Positions 33,113-42,800 of a stretch of DNA of 46,526 bases are shown here, in pieces. The DNA comes from an uncultured cyanobacterium (GTDB lineage: Bacteria > Cyanobacteriota > Vampirovibrionia > Gastranaerophilales > Gastranaerophilaceae). The DNA lies in contig CABUXT010000017.1 in NCBI GenBank assembly GCA_902495705.1, forward strand, positions 1-46,526, given 5' to 3'. A program made the position numbers and the translations under genes. Position 1 is the first letter of the stretch; every line of letters begins with the position of its first letter. Under the pieces are notes generated by a model, which was given only the letters and a program-made list of their open reading frames with translations, was not told where the DNA came from and made no database searches.

Positions 33113-33721
33113 CTATTTGTTATTCTCAATAAATTCTTCGGTAATCTTTTTATCTGCGTTTTCAGGTAGTACAAAACTAGGCATTATACCGACAAGTGTT
33201 CCACCTAGAGCTCCAATTCCTGCACCTTCCAAACTTTCTTTTGTCATGCTAGGTTTTAGAAATTCATTTTTATCTTTTGAGAACAAATCATCTAACTTGA
33301 ATCTTAAATTTTTGAAAGCATCTTCGCTTAATACATCTTGTTTTGCCATAAAGCCACTGAAAGTATCTTTCTTGAATCCTTTATTTAGATGTTCTTGAAG
33401 GGCTTCTTGATATTTCTCTGCATATCTTGGGTTTAATTTTTCCTCAATTAATTTACCCAATTTTGATGCTTTTTTCGCCATAATAGCTGCTCCAGCTGCA
33501 GCACCTAGAGCAATACCACCTGCCAAAAGTCCCCAGCAAGTGTTGTTTGCGTTTTTCAATGCTTTGTTTCTGTCAGAAATGAACTCTTCTGCCGCATCAG
33601 GTGTCGTGATGATATCTCTTCTGTTGCCGATATTTCTGTCATATACGCTGATAGCCTGTCTATCGCCTTTTCTTGCACCTAATCTTGGGTTCATATTTTG
33701 AACAGTGTAAACAAAACACAT
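33113..33721 (-). CDS. Membrane-associated protein of unknown function
   Basis: A 202-residue protein. A charged N-terminal region (PRLGARKGDRQ) is followed by an Ala/Gly-rich hydrophobic helix (WGLLAGGIALGAAAGAAIMA, about residues 83-102), a charged helical middle and a second Gly-rich hydrophobic stretch near residues 167-185 (GAGIGALGGTLVGIMPSFVL). The pair of glycine-rich helices suggests membrane insertion or self-association. The start is firm: AAAGGAGG lies 7-8 bases before the ATG. It is last of three minus-strand small genes. Confidence 0.7.
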   Translation of the reverse strand: MCFVYTVQNMNPRLGARKGDRQAISVYDRNIGNRRDIITTPDAAEEFISDRNKALKNANNTCWGLLAGGIALGAAAGAAIMAKKASKLGKLIEEKLNPRYAEKYQEALQEHLNKGFKKDTFSGFMAKQDVLSEDAFKNLRFKLDDLFSKDKNEFLKPSMTKESLEGAGIGALGGTLVGIMPSFVLPENADKKITEEFIENNK

Positions 33722-33813
33722 ATTTTACCTCCTTTCTATATTGCTACCTTTGTGGTGATATTAATGCTCGTGATTATTTAAAATTGCCAAAATTTCAAAA
33801 AGTTGCTTAACAA

Positions 33814-34152
33814 TTAGTTACCTTTTTCAACACCTTTTGCATCTTTTATGATGAAAGGTCTGACAAAAGCGTAAGTTCCATAAAGTGAGGTCAATAAACC
33901 TGAAACGCTCAAAAACTTAGAAAAAAATGCAGGCTTTTTCAAAAAACTGCCAAGAGATAATAAAGTCGTTCCTGCCATAATTCCTAAATAGCCTTTAAAA
34001 ATGGTGCGCGGAACAACAATTGTATCTGTCATATCTGCCGAATTTTTTGTTTTTTCATGAAATTGTGTTAAAAAATCCCTTTTTACCTTTTGGTTATTGG
34101 GTATGGTTGGATTTTCCGATGCCGTAAATGAAGTTATTTTTGAAATTTCCAT
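33814..34152 (-). CDS. Small membrane protein with N-terminal TSFTAS motif
   Basis: A 112-residue protein. MEISKITSFTASENPTIP carries the short N-terminal motif found on other unassigned genes here. Residues 50-105 hold two hydrophobic segments (GYLGIMAGTTLLSLGSF and FLSVSGLLTSLYGTYAFV), likely a membrane hairpin. GGAAG precedes the ATG. It lies 11 bases after the 34583 gene, so the two are cotranscribed. Confidence 0.7.
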   Translation of the reverse strand: MEISKITSFTASENPTIPNNQKVKRDFLTQFHEKTKNSADMTDTIVVPRTIFKGYLGIMAGTTLLSLGSFLKKPAFFSKFLSVSGLLTSLYGTYAFVRPFIIKDAKGVEKGN

Positions 34153-34163
34153 TTATATTCTTC

Positions 34164-34583
34164 CTATCTTCCAAAAATTCTAAAAATTGTACGTCTGAAA
34201 TCATGTTTTACAGGTTCAGTGTAATCAAATTTTATTCTGTTTGTGTTTATAACGAAATCTCTGTAATTTTTAGTTTTCGGATAAAATTCTTTGATTCGTT
34301 CGTCTAATTTAGTCATAAGATATTTAATTACATCAAATTTTTTCATTAAATGCAGATTGCGCCCATAAAAACGCGGATAGTTGATGTTTTCGGCGTTTAG
34401 GTAATCGCGAGATGCAATCATCCCTCTTGTCGGATTAACCAAGCAATCTGTAATGTGGTCTGCAAGCTTGTCTGTATGTATAAGGTCTGGTCTTGACGGA
34501 CAATCCAGCGAGATTCTTGCAGCTAACGCATTATTTTTGATTTCTCTAAATTTGTCTGGATGACAATTTATGTTTACAGACAT
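34164..34583 (-). CDS. Soluble basic protein of unknown function
   Basis: The 139-residue product starts MSVNINCHPDKFREIKNNAL. It is charged and mostly helical, without signal peptide or membrane helix, and has no recognised motif. A good AAAGGAG lies 5-6 bases before the ATG and a TATAAT box near 34616-34611. TAGCAAAAATTTCTAT (34639-34624) is further upstream. It leads a small operon with the 34152 gene and perhaps the 33721 gene. Confidence 0.7.
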   Translation of the reverse strand: MSVNINCHPDKFREIKNNALAARISLDCPSRPDLIHTDKLADHITDCLVNPTRGMIASRDYLNAENINYPRFYGRNLHLMKKFDVIKYLMTKLDERIKEFYPKTKNYRDFVINTNRIKFDYTEPVKHDFRRTIFRIFGR

Positions 34584-34660
34584 AAAAACTCCTTTATTTC
34601 TAATATGTATTATAAAAGGAAATATAGAAATTTTTGCTAGTATATTATCAATTGTAAACT

Positions 34661-35869
34661 TTATTTCTCTTCGGATTTTTTCATTTCGTTTAAATTTTCA
34701 TGCGAAAATCCTGTTTTGACAATGTTTTTACCAAATCTTTTTTCTAAATTATCAAAACATTTTGCAAGTTTTTCTTTCTTTTGATTTTGAATTTCGTCGG
34801 TATAGAGGCAAAGTTGTTCTGCACCTTGTTCTCCTATTCGTTCCAAAAATACTCCGGTGCTTCTGTATAAAATATTAGGGTCGTAAATTTCTTCTAACAA
34901 TTTGATTGCGATTTTAGAAATTTCAAGTTCAAAATCTACAGGACTTAACAAATCTTTTTTCGTATAAAAAACTCGAAAATCTTTAGTTCTCAGCATTACG
35001 CCAATTTGCAAACATTTTGTGTTGTAAGCCCTAAGTTTTCTACAAGATGTATGGATATGCCTGTTCAGTTCATTTTTGATAAAGTTAAAATCAGAAGTAA
35101 AAACGCCAAAAGCTCTTGTATTTTGAATAGATTTTGGTACTTTTATTTCATTTGTTACAGGTGAAACCATTTCTCCCAGCAGCTCATGGCGCATTTCTAT
35201 GCCGTGGATTCCGATTTTTGAATCCAACCAACTGTCAGTTTTTGAGACAAGTTCTTCTGCCGTTAGTATTCCAAATCGTTTTAAATTTTTGGTAAGTCGT
35301 CTGCCTATCCCCCAAATCTCTTCAATATCAGTCGTTTTCAAAACTTTTTTTATTTTGCATTTGCCGATTAGATAAACTCCGCCTTCAATGTTTTTGGCTT
35401 TGTCAGATGCAAGTTTTGATAACGTTTTTGTAGAACTTACGCCGATAGATACAGGAATGTCGACTTCATCAAGAATTTTTTGTCGCAAAAAGCTTGCGAG
35501 TTTTTTGTAATTCCTTTTATAAAGTTTGGTAAGTCCTGTGAAATCGACAAAAGCCTCATCAACAGAATAAATTTGTACATAGGGGCTAAAGTCTTTCAGA
35601 GTCGACATTACAAGGTTTGAAACAAAAGCGTAATAATCATGGTCAGCTATTACATAAATTGCTTTTGGGTGTTCTTTTTTTGCCATAAAATATGGCTCAC
35701 CCATCCGCACTCCCATCTTTTTAGCCTCTTTTGAGCGCGAAATTACACAGCCCTCATTGTTTGACAATACACAAACAGGTTTGCCTTTTAAGTTCGGATT
35801 TCTTTTTTGTTCGCATGAAACAAAAAATGAATCACAATCAACTAATGCTATGAATTTTTGTTTGACCAT
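34661..35869 (-). CDS. Y-family DNA polymerase, UmuC-like
   Basis: This 402-residue translesion polymerase begins FIALVDCDSFFVSCEQ with the first metal-binding Asp11. It also has GKPVCVLSNNEGCVISRSKEAK, the catalytic SVDEAFVDFTG near residue 105, helix-hairpin-helix elements (IEEIWGIGRRLTKNLKRFG) and a UmuC-type C-terminal region. The sequence is closer to UmuC than DinB. No umuD-like gene is adjacent, so it may work alone or with a distant partner. TTGACG-17-CATACT lies 6 bases from the ATG, with a palindrome inside the promoter suggesting repression, as expected for a damage-inducible gene. Confidence 0.88.
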   Translation of the reverse strand: MVKQKFIALVDCDSFFVSCEQKRNPNLKGKPVCVLSNNEGCVISRSKEAKKMGVRMGEPYFMAKKEHPKAIYVIADHDYYAFVSNLVMSTLKDFSPYVQIYSVDEAFVDFTGLTKLYKRNYKKLASFLRQKILDEVDIPVSIGVSSTKTLSKLASDKAKNIEGGVYLIGKCKIKKVLKTTDIEEIWGIGRRLTKNLKRFGILTAEELVSKTDSWLDSKIGIHGIEMRHELLGEMVSPVTNEIKVPKSIQNTRAFGVFTSDFNFIKNELNRHIHTSCRKLRAYNTKCLQIGVMLRTKDFRVFYTKKDLLSPVDFELEISKIAIKLLEEIYDPNILYRSTGVFLERIGEQGAEQLCLYTDEIQNQKKEKLAKCFDNLEKRFGKNIVKTGFSHENLNEMKKSEEK

Positions 35870-35875
35870 ATTTAT

Positions 35876-35904
35876 AGTATGGCTTTAATAAAGCCTTTCG
35901 TCAA
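35876..35904 (-). promoter_or_regulatory. umuC-like promoter with operator palindrome in the spacer
   Basis: TTGACG (35904-35899), 17-base spacer, CATACT (35881-35876), 6 bases to the ATG. The palindrome GGCTTTA-1-TAAAGCC (35881-35895) fills most of the spacer, the classic position for a repressor. It does not match the GAAC/GTTC or GTAC-type LexA boxes I know. Confidence 0.55.
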
Positions 35905-36051
35905 ATTTGAATGAATATTACTTTTGGCTTTATTTAAGTTCTGCTTACCTGTTCGTCAAATTATTCTTAACATTCCTTCAAAATATGGCAAAAAATATCT
36001 TGATGTTTTTTTACACATAGTATATTATTAAAACGAAGGTAGGTAGAAATC

Positions 36052-37218
36052 ATGACAAATAAAGAAGGTTTTATGTTCCCTCAAAAATCTGAACTAAGAA
36101 AGATTGAAATTTCGGATATCTCAATGGAACTTCCTAATTTGAAAGATATTGACGAATCAAAATCTGTTGCAATTGGCAAGTGGATTGCCAATTGGATAAA
36201 ATCAGATTTGCAATCAGGAAAAATTCAAGTAAATGACATAATTCCTTCAAAGGCTGATTTTGCGTATCGCCTAGGTGTAAGTGTCGGTACAATTCAAAAT
36301 GCGCTAAGGTATATTGAAGATTTAGGCTATGTTGAATCAAAACAATGTATTGGAACGTTGGTCAGAGATTATACCAAACAGGTTTCAATGCTTAGAAAAC
36401 ACACCTCTAAGCGCGATTTGGCAATTGAGGCAGTAAAGAGATACTTAAAAACAGGCGGATTTAAAGTCGGTTCACATTTGCCGTCTTCGCGTACAATTGC
36501 GACTATTATCGGCTATTCTGCTAATACGACAAGACAGGCTTTAGAATCTTTGGCTGCTCAAAATATTATTTGTCATAAATTTAAAACTTCACGCGAAAGC
36601 GGTTGGATTTTGATGAATTTAGATTTTGAAATTCAATCAAACGGTCAACAGACAACTGAGACACTTGTTGATTTGGTTGTAAAAGATTTGGAAAATTATA
36701 TAAAAAATAATTTGCATATTGGCGATAGAATCCCATCTCACATGGCTTTAGCAAAAGCTTTAAAGACAAGTTTGAAAACTGTTCATGACGGATTAAAAAT
36801 ATTGATTGACCGTGGAATTTTGCTCGCTCGTCGCGGAAGATACGGAACAACTGTTGTAAAAATCCCCGGAGATATTTCAAGTTCATTTGAAAAACCTGAA
36901 ACTTCAATTTTTGCACCGGCTCAAGATGCCGCATTTTATCATTATGAAAAAACTCAAAATTATTTAAAAAGAATGATTGCTCAAGATTACGAAATCGGTG
37001 ACAAATTGCCTTCGATTATGGAACTTTCCACAAAATTAGATTTGAGTCCGAATACAATCAGAAAAGCTTTTCACAATTTGGCAAAAGATGGCTACCTTGT
37101 ATTTTCAAGAGGTCGTTACGGCGGTACTTTTGTAATTGATATTCCTGAAGTTGAATCTCAAACCTTTAAGTGGCTTGCCGTTAATCCTGAATTTGCAAAA
37201 GTTTACCAAGAAAATTAA
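36052..37218 (+). CDS. Transcriptional regulator with four GntR-type winged helices
   Basis: A 388-residue protein with four GntR winged-helix modules and no recognisable effector or aminotransferase domain. The modules are at about residues 41-104 (IPSKADFAYRLGVSVGTIQN), 121-186 (LPSSRTIATIIGYSANTTRQ), 203-269 (IPSHMALAKALKTSLKTVHD) and 297-362 (LPSIMELSTKLDLSPNTIRK). Modules 3 and 4 share the wing RGRYGxTxV. Typical GntR proteins carry one DNA-binding module and a ligand domain. GGTAGGTAG lies about 7 bases before the ATG. Targets are unknown. Confidence 0.8.
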   Translation: MTNKEGFMFPQKSELRKIEISDISMELPNLKDIDESKSVAIGKWIANWIKSDLQSGKIQVNDIIPSKADFAYRLGVSVGTIQNALRYIEDLGYVESKQCIGTLVRDYTKQVSMLRKHTSKRDLAIEAVKRYLKTGGFKVGSHLPSSRTIATIIGYSANTTRQALESLAAQNIICHKFKTSRESGWILMNLDFEIQSNGQQTTETLVDLVVKDLENYIKNNLHIGDRIPSHMALAKALKTSLKTVHDGLKILIDRGILLARRGRYGTTVVKIPGDISSSFEKPETSIFAPAQDAAFYHYEKTQNYLKRMIAQDYEIGDKLPSIMELSTKLDLSPNTIRKAFHNLAKDGYLVFSRGRYGGTFVIDIPEVESQTFKWLAVNPEFAKVYQEN

Positions 37219-37247
37219 TGCTTGGCTTTTGGACGGAATAATTCTGC

Positions 37248-38534
37248 TTACTTGATTTTTTCAATATCGCTAATCAATTCTTGTACGTTATTTTCATTTT
37301 TGATTGATTGCGCGCGCTGAGCAGATTCAAGTGCAGATGAGTATTTTTGCTGATTATAATAAATTATTGCTCTATCATAGTGGACTAAGAATTGTTCATC
37401 TTTAGTGTTCGCAAGCGGTTCAGCCTTGTCGATTTCGCGCAGTGCAGAATCAAAGTTCCCTAAATCCACATAAACAGATGCTAGATTTATATAGCCAGCT
37501 GCCATATTAGGATATGTTTGGGTGTATTTTTTATATTCATTTAATTTCTTTTGGAGTCTGACATCGTCATTTCCTAAAATAAGCGGAGCATAATAGAAAT
37601 TTTCACTGTGGAGATTTTTAACATTAGAAATCGTCGGTTCTATTCTATATAGCAGTACAAGGGTTTTTAAATCTCTTGCGGTCAAAGAATGTTCTTCGGC
37701 GCGCATAAATGCGAAGATATCAAAATCAGAATCTTTCATTGAGTACATCAAATCATTCGGATTGTCGCTATGTCCCATTATCCCTAATGTATGCCCAAGT
37801 TCGTGGAGTGCGGTATTAAAAACTTCCCTTGATGTAAAATTTTCTTTACGCGGATTAGTTTTATAGAAGGTTAAATCCATTTGTTTTAGGATTTTGTTTT
37901 TGTCAATTTGAGGTTCTGTGTGCGCAATTGCATATTTGCAAACTCCACCTTGGCATAAGTCATTCGGAATATCTTCAAATCTGATTAAAATGTCTGCCTC
38001 AACAGGGGTTTGTGCCTGTTTGAATTTGACAAAATTGGTTCTGCTTGTCCACAAATTCATTGCTCTTTTTATGCTTTCAATATAATAAGGCGGAACAGTG
38101 TCAGGAGAGTCAATATAAACACTTAGCGGAAACGACCTTATGTCCCATCTTAAAATATCACTGCCCATTGCCGCATTAAAAATGTAGTTGTTTTCTATGC
38201 CGTCAAGCAGTTTGTAGCGCAAATACATTGTTTGAGATTTTGCATATTTTGATGCCTCATCTTCAATTTTTGAATTTGCCATTTCAAAAAGTTTCTTTTG
38301 TGTTGAATATGTCGGTTCAGATTTTGACAATGCTAAAACATAGTAAAATCTTGCTAAAATTCCTTTAGGGTCAGCAAATAATGATTTTTCAAAGTATGGC
38401 AGGGATTGCTCATACTGCTTTTGGTTATAGAGTGCTCGAGCTTTGTTGTAATTATACATTGCAGAAAATGGTGATTTATAAAACAATGCAATAACAAGCA
38501 CTATAAATAATATTGCTAATAAAACTTTACGCAT
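37248..38534 (-). CDS. Membrane-anchored matrixin-like zinc metalloprotease with TPRs
   Basis: A 428-residue protein. An N-terminal membrane anchor (MRKVLLAILFIVLVIALFY) precedes one or two TPRs (about residues 27-90). A metzincin-type domain has HELGHTLGIMGHS from His244, with zinc ligands His244 and His248 and a downstream His255, one residue later than the usual HExxHxxGxxH. The Met-turn NDLMYS follows. Further TPRs lie at about 345-420. The protease likely faces the periplasm or exterior. Its ATG overlaps the scpB stop by 8 bases, so it is coupled to the smc-scpA-scpB operon; a functional link is not obvious. Confidence 0.85.
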   Translation of the reverse strand: MRKVLLAILFIVLVIALFYKSPFSAMYNYNKARALYNQKQYEQSLPYFEKSLFADPKGILARFYYVLALSKSEPTYSTQKKLFEMANSKIEDEASKYAKSQTMYLRYKLLDGIENNYIFNAAMGSDILRWDIRSFPLSVYIDSPDTVPPYYIESIKRAMNLWTSRTNFVKFKQAQTPVEADILIRFEDIPNDLCQGGVCKYAIAHTEPQIDKNKILKQMDLTFYKTNPRKENFTSREVFNTALHELGHTLGIMGHSDNPNDLMYSMKDSDFDIFAFMRAEEHSLTARDLKTLVLLYRIEPTISNVKNLHSENFYYAPLILGNDDVRLQKKLNEYKKYTQTYPNMAAGYINLASVYVDLGNFDSALREIDKAEPLANTKDEQFLVHYDRAIIYYNQQKYSSALESAQRAQSIKNENNVQELISDIEKIK

Positions 38535-39036
38535 TTGTCTTTTCTGCCAAATCTTTTTCTAACTGTTGAGCCAAAGCTCTTGTGTCGCCTTTTAGTTTGA
38601 AGTATTCTGCAAATTTTGGAGTAGTTTTTATATTAATACTTCTGCCGTTTTTATCTTTATGCTTAGAAACTAATCCCTTTTCAACAAGTTCTGCCACATG
38701 TTCATACGCTGCAGAACGAAGTTTCACCAATTCAGTTTGACGGATAGGTTCTTTTAGTGCAATAACAAGTAATGTTCTTAACACCGCAGGAGACAAGTCG
38801 ATTGGACAAATTTTTTCAACAATGTCACTATAATCTTCTTTTACTTGAAGGATGTAGCCGTTTTCATCATCAATTTCTAATGCTCCGTCTCGAGATGCAT
38901 AGTCCATAATTAATTCAAGGATTGCCTCTTCTATTTCTTCAGGTTCTTTATCCAAATAAGTCGCAATTTCTTCTAGCGACAACGCTTTTGCTGTAACAAA
39001 AAGTACAGCCTCTATCCTAGACTTCAACTGCTGCAT
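38527..39036 (-). CDS. Segregation and condensation protein B
   Basis: A 169-residue ScpB with two winged-helix domains: an N-terminal RIEAVLFVTAKALSLEEIA and a second with PAVLRTLLVIALKEPIRQTE. It forms the condensin kleisin complex with ScpA and SMC. I take the ATG at 39036, 8 bases after AAGGTGG, over a GTG at 39048. It overlaps the end of scpA by 20 bases. Confidence 0.9.
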   Translation of the reverse strand: MQQLKSRIEAVLFVTAKALSLEEIATYLDKEPEEIEEAILELIMDYASRDGALEIDDENGYILQVKEDYSDIVEKICPIDLSPAVLRTLLVIALKEPIRQTELVKLRSAAYEHVAELVEKGLVSKHKDKNGRSINIKTTPKFAEYFKLKGDTRALAQQLEKDLAEKTNA

Positions 39037-39844
39037 CTTTTTTACCACCTTTTACTACATATAAATCTGAATAAAATTCTTCTTGTTCAAGTTCGTAATC
39101 AGTATCTCTGCTCAAAAACAACAAAGCCAAATATGCACTGATTTTGTCCATCCCAAGGATAGTCAATTCATTTAGTTCAATTTTGTCTTGATGTTCAAAA
39201 ATTTGTTCCAAATTGTCTTTCAATTTTAGTACGGATTCTTCGATATATTCTTCGTGCGCCATTGAAACGATTTCATCAGGAGTTAATCTTGAATAATTTC
39301 TGACATGGCGTTTTGCTCTTTCGTGAGCACTTTTCATTGATGCTCTTTTTTCTAATTTTTCGTAGAACTCCAATTGCTTAATCAAATCTTTCAATGTAAC
39401 TACACGATTACGGTTCAAACGAATACTAGTACGGCGTTGGAGAGCTTCATCAAAACTTACAACATTGCTTGTCGGTATAAATTCTTGATTTTCGTCAGGA
39501 TATTCAACGATAAACCCATCATCATCGTAAATTACATCGTTTTCAGGCTGGTCTTGAAATTCTTCCAAAGATAATCCTGCCAAAACATTTGACTGCAATC
39601 TGCATAAAATTGATGCAAATAGCAACGTTCTGCTTGCAACGCGCAAGTTCAGAGATTTCAACTCTATCATTCTTTGAAGATATTTTTCAGTAACATCAAG
39701 AATATCAATATTCCAAGGGTCGATTTTGCCTTGTTTTGCCATATCTACTAGGATACCAATACCGTCATTTGCGTCAAATTCGGAATTGTTACCGTAAATT
39801 GTAGATTCTATATCTTTTGCATTTATAAGATTATTGTTCATCAT
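39017..39844 (-). CDS. Segregation and condensation protein A
   Basis: This 275-residue kleisin has an N-terminal segment GIGILVDMAKQGKIDPWNID followed by VASRTLLFASILCRLQSN, typical of ScpA. A charged middle and a C-terminal winged helix complete it. It bridges the SMC heads and recruits ScpB. Its ATG-ATG start overlaps the smc stop by 14 bases, so translation is coupled. Confidence 0.9.
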   Translation of the reverse strand: MMNNNLINAKDIESTIYGNNSEFDANDGIGILVDMAKQGKIDPWNIDILDVTEKYLQRMIELKSLNLRVASRTLLFASILCRLQSNVLAGLSLEEFQDQPENDVIYDDDGFIVEYPDENQEFIPTSNVVSFDEALQRRTSIRLNRNRVVTLKDLIKQLEFYEKLEKRASMKSAHERAKRHVRNYSRLTPDEIVSMAHEEYIEESVLKLKDNLEQIFEHQDKIELNELTILGMDKISAYLALLFLSRDTDYELEQEEFYSDLYVVKGGKKDAAVEV

Positions 39845-42800
39845 CGTCTCTCAGTTTTACACCTGTAACTTTTGTTTTACCTTTTTCTTTTTGAGTAACA
39901 CCGATTGTTCTGTTTGCAGCCTCAATCATTGGTCTTCTGTGGCTTACTACAAGGAATTGGGTGTCAGAAGATTGTTTCTTTACCATCTCTGCAATACGTT
40001 CAACATTCATTGTATCTAAACTTGCGTCGACCTCATCCAGTGCATAGAATGGCGCAGGTAAGTATTTTTGAATTGAAAATACCAAAGCTAGCGCTGTCAG
40101 TGCTTTTTCACCACCTGACAATGCTCCGAGTTTGTTATTTGTGGTTTTATCTCTCGGTTTAGCCTCAATCGTCATGCCGGCAGATAGCGGGTCTTTTTCA
40201 TTTTCAAGAATCAATCTGCCTTCACCTTCTGATAATTGGTGATAAATGTCTTTGAAGTTTTCATTGATAGCCGTGAATGTTGTCATAAACGCTTCTTTTT
40301 TCTGTTGTTCAAAGCCATTCATTTTATCTAAAATAGATTGTCTTTCTGTAGAAAGTGTTTTTATTTGGGTGTCTAATTCTTCTTTACGCGCAGCTTTTTC
40401 TTCATAAGAAACGATAGCACGCATATTTACATCCCCAAGTTCTTGCATACGTTTATCTAAACGTTGAATTTTTGTATTAAGCTCGTCTATAGAAATCTGA
40501 ACAGGTTCAAGTTTTGCAATCTCAACCCCTGAATTTTCAAGGATTTCGGATGCCTCTTTCAATTGCGGTTCAAGTTCTCTTCTCCTTGTTTTGAAAGATT
40601 CAATCTGTTCATTGATTCTATCAATTTCAGAAGACTTGACCGCGCTGTTTGTTTGCAAATCAACCAAACTCTTATGAATTTCTTCTTTTTCTTTCACAAG
40701 TTCTCCGATTTTTGCATCAATTACCGCAATTTTATCAGATAGGGCGGTTAATTGTTCCTCTAATTGGATGATTTCAGCCTTGTAGGTTTCTTTATCTTTT
40801 TCTAAAGATTCGTTATTTTTTGTTGTATTTTTGATATCTTCTTCTTTAGAAATAATAAGCTGTTCATTGAATTTGATTGTGTTATTGTAGCCGTTAATTT
40901 CGTTATTAACGTTCATCAAGTTGTTATTTAGATGTCTGATTTCATCTTCAATACCTTGAGTTTTTTCTTTCAAATCCTTTAAGTCTTTGTCATTTAACAA
41001 GCTGTCAAGTTCAGATAATTTGTCTTGCGCTTGTTGGATTTTTTCAGATAAATCAACTCTTTTTGCCTCAATTTTGTCAAGTTCAGAGTTTAAATTTTCG
41101 ATTTTCGGTTCATTTTCGCTGACAAAAGTTTTCTTTGTTTCTAACAGGTTTTGACTGTTCTCAAATTGAGCTGTCATATTAGAAAGTTCGATTTTTGCTT
41201 TTGAATATTCTGTAGAAGATGATGAGTATGTAACTCTGATTTTATCAAGTTTTTCTTCTAACATTTTTTTATTGGCTACAGCCTCATCGTATTTGCGTTG
41301 AAGTTCGTCGAGTTTCGCTTTCGCATTTTCAAGTTCTTTATCATCATTTTGACCGAAGCCGAAAATCGATTTTTTTACATAACCTCCGGTGATTGCAGAA
41401 GATTTTTCGTACAATTTGCCATCCAGTGTAACCATACGGTATTTGCCCATCAATTGTTCAGCAGCCTCTGCATCTTCAACAATCAATGTATCTCCAACCG
41501 CATAGAAAAATGCATCAAGGTAAATATCATCAAAGTCAACAAGGTTAATGGCAAAATCAATAACCCCGCGATTTTTCGGTAGTTGTAATTTTGTCGGAGC
41601 TTTTTTGACTTTATTTAACGGAATAAATGTTGCACGGCCTGCTCGAGATGAGTTTAACAATTCCATCGCAACATAAGCAGCGTGGGTATCATCAACAACA
41701 ATGTGCGCCAATCTTCCGCCAAATGCGATATCAAGTGCCAGTGAGTATTCTTCATCAACAGAACCCAACTGCATTAGCGGTGCGTGAACCCCTTCAAGGT
41801 GGGCATTCATAACTGTTGTAATCGGAATACTAGAACCTGATGAAGACATTGCTCTGCGTTGTGCCTCCATATCCGAAAATTTTCGATATGCAGCTCTTAC
41901 ATCGTGGTCGTAATCATCAATTGCTGTTTTCGCATCATCAAGTTGCTGCATTGTTTTGGTTTGAATTTCTTTCAATTCATCCATTTCTTTTTTCAAATCG
42001 CTAACTTGAAGTTCTTTTAATGACTTGTCGTCTCCAAAATTTGCTTTTGCGTTTTCGGCTTGCTCAATGAAAGCCTTGGCATCTTCAATTTCTTTTTTTA
42101 GATTTTTCAAATCGTTTTCTTTTGGCAAAGATTCCTTTAATAGCTCGTTATCTTTGTCTTTTAAAGCATCAAGATTTCGAGAAACATCATTTCTTTCTTG
42201 GATATATTTATCGGCAGTTGAACTCAAACCTGAGATGTCGGCAAGTTTTTTTGCAAGTTCTTCTTTTTTCTCTTTTAATTGAGTTTCTATAATTCCGATT
42301 TTGTCGTGAGCAAGTTTGATATTGAGGTGCTCATCTTCAATTTTCTTTTTGTAAGATGCGATACCGTTTTTAGCATTCTCAATAGACTGTAACCCTTTTT
42401 GAATTTGGGTATCAGAATAGTCTATCGCGTTTTTCTTAGTCTGAATCCTTGCAGATAGGTCGCTTTGAGAGTCTTTTAGTTTGTTTCTCTCATCTTCCCC
42501 TTGCTCTTTCAGTTTCTTATCAAGTTCTTCATACTTTTCATTGATAAGTTTAATTTTTTCATCCAAGTCTTTTTTATTGGCTTGAGTTTCTTTTAATTTT
42601 TTATTTGATTGAAGAATATTTTCATGGGCAAGTTCAAGATTTCTTTTCAAGTCAAAGAATTTAACCGTACTGACTTGAGACTCTAATCCTGCTTTTTCCT
42701 CTTGTAATTTTTTGTATTTTAGCGCAACTTCTCTTTCTGATTTCAATTGTTCCAAAGTTTTTTCAACTTCCGATAAAATCAGCGATGCCGCCTCAACTCT

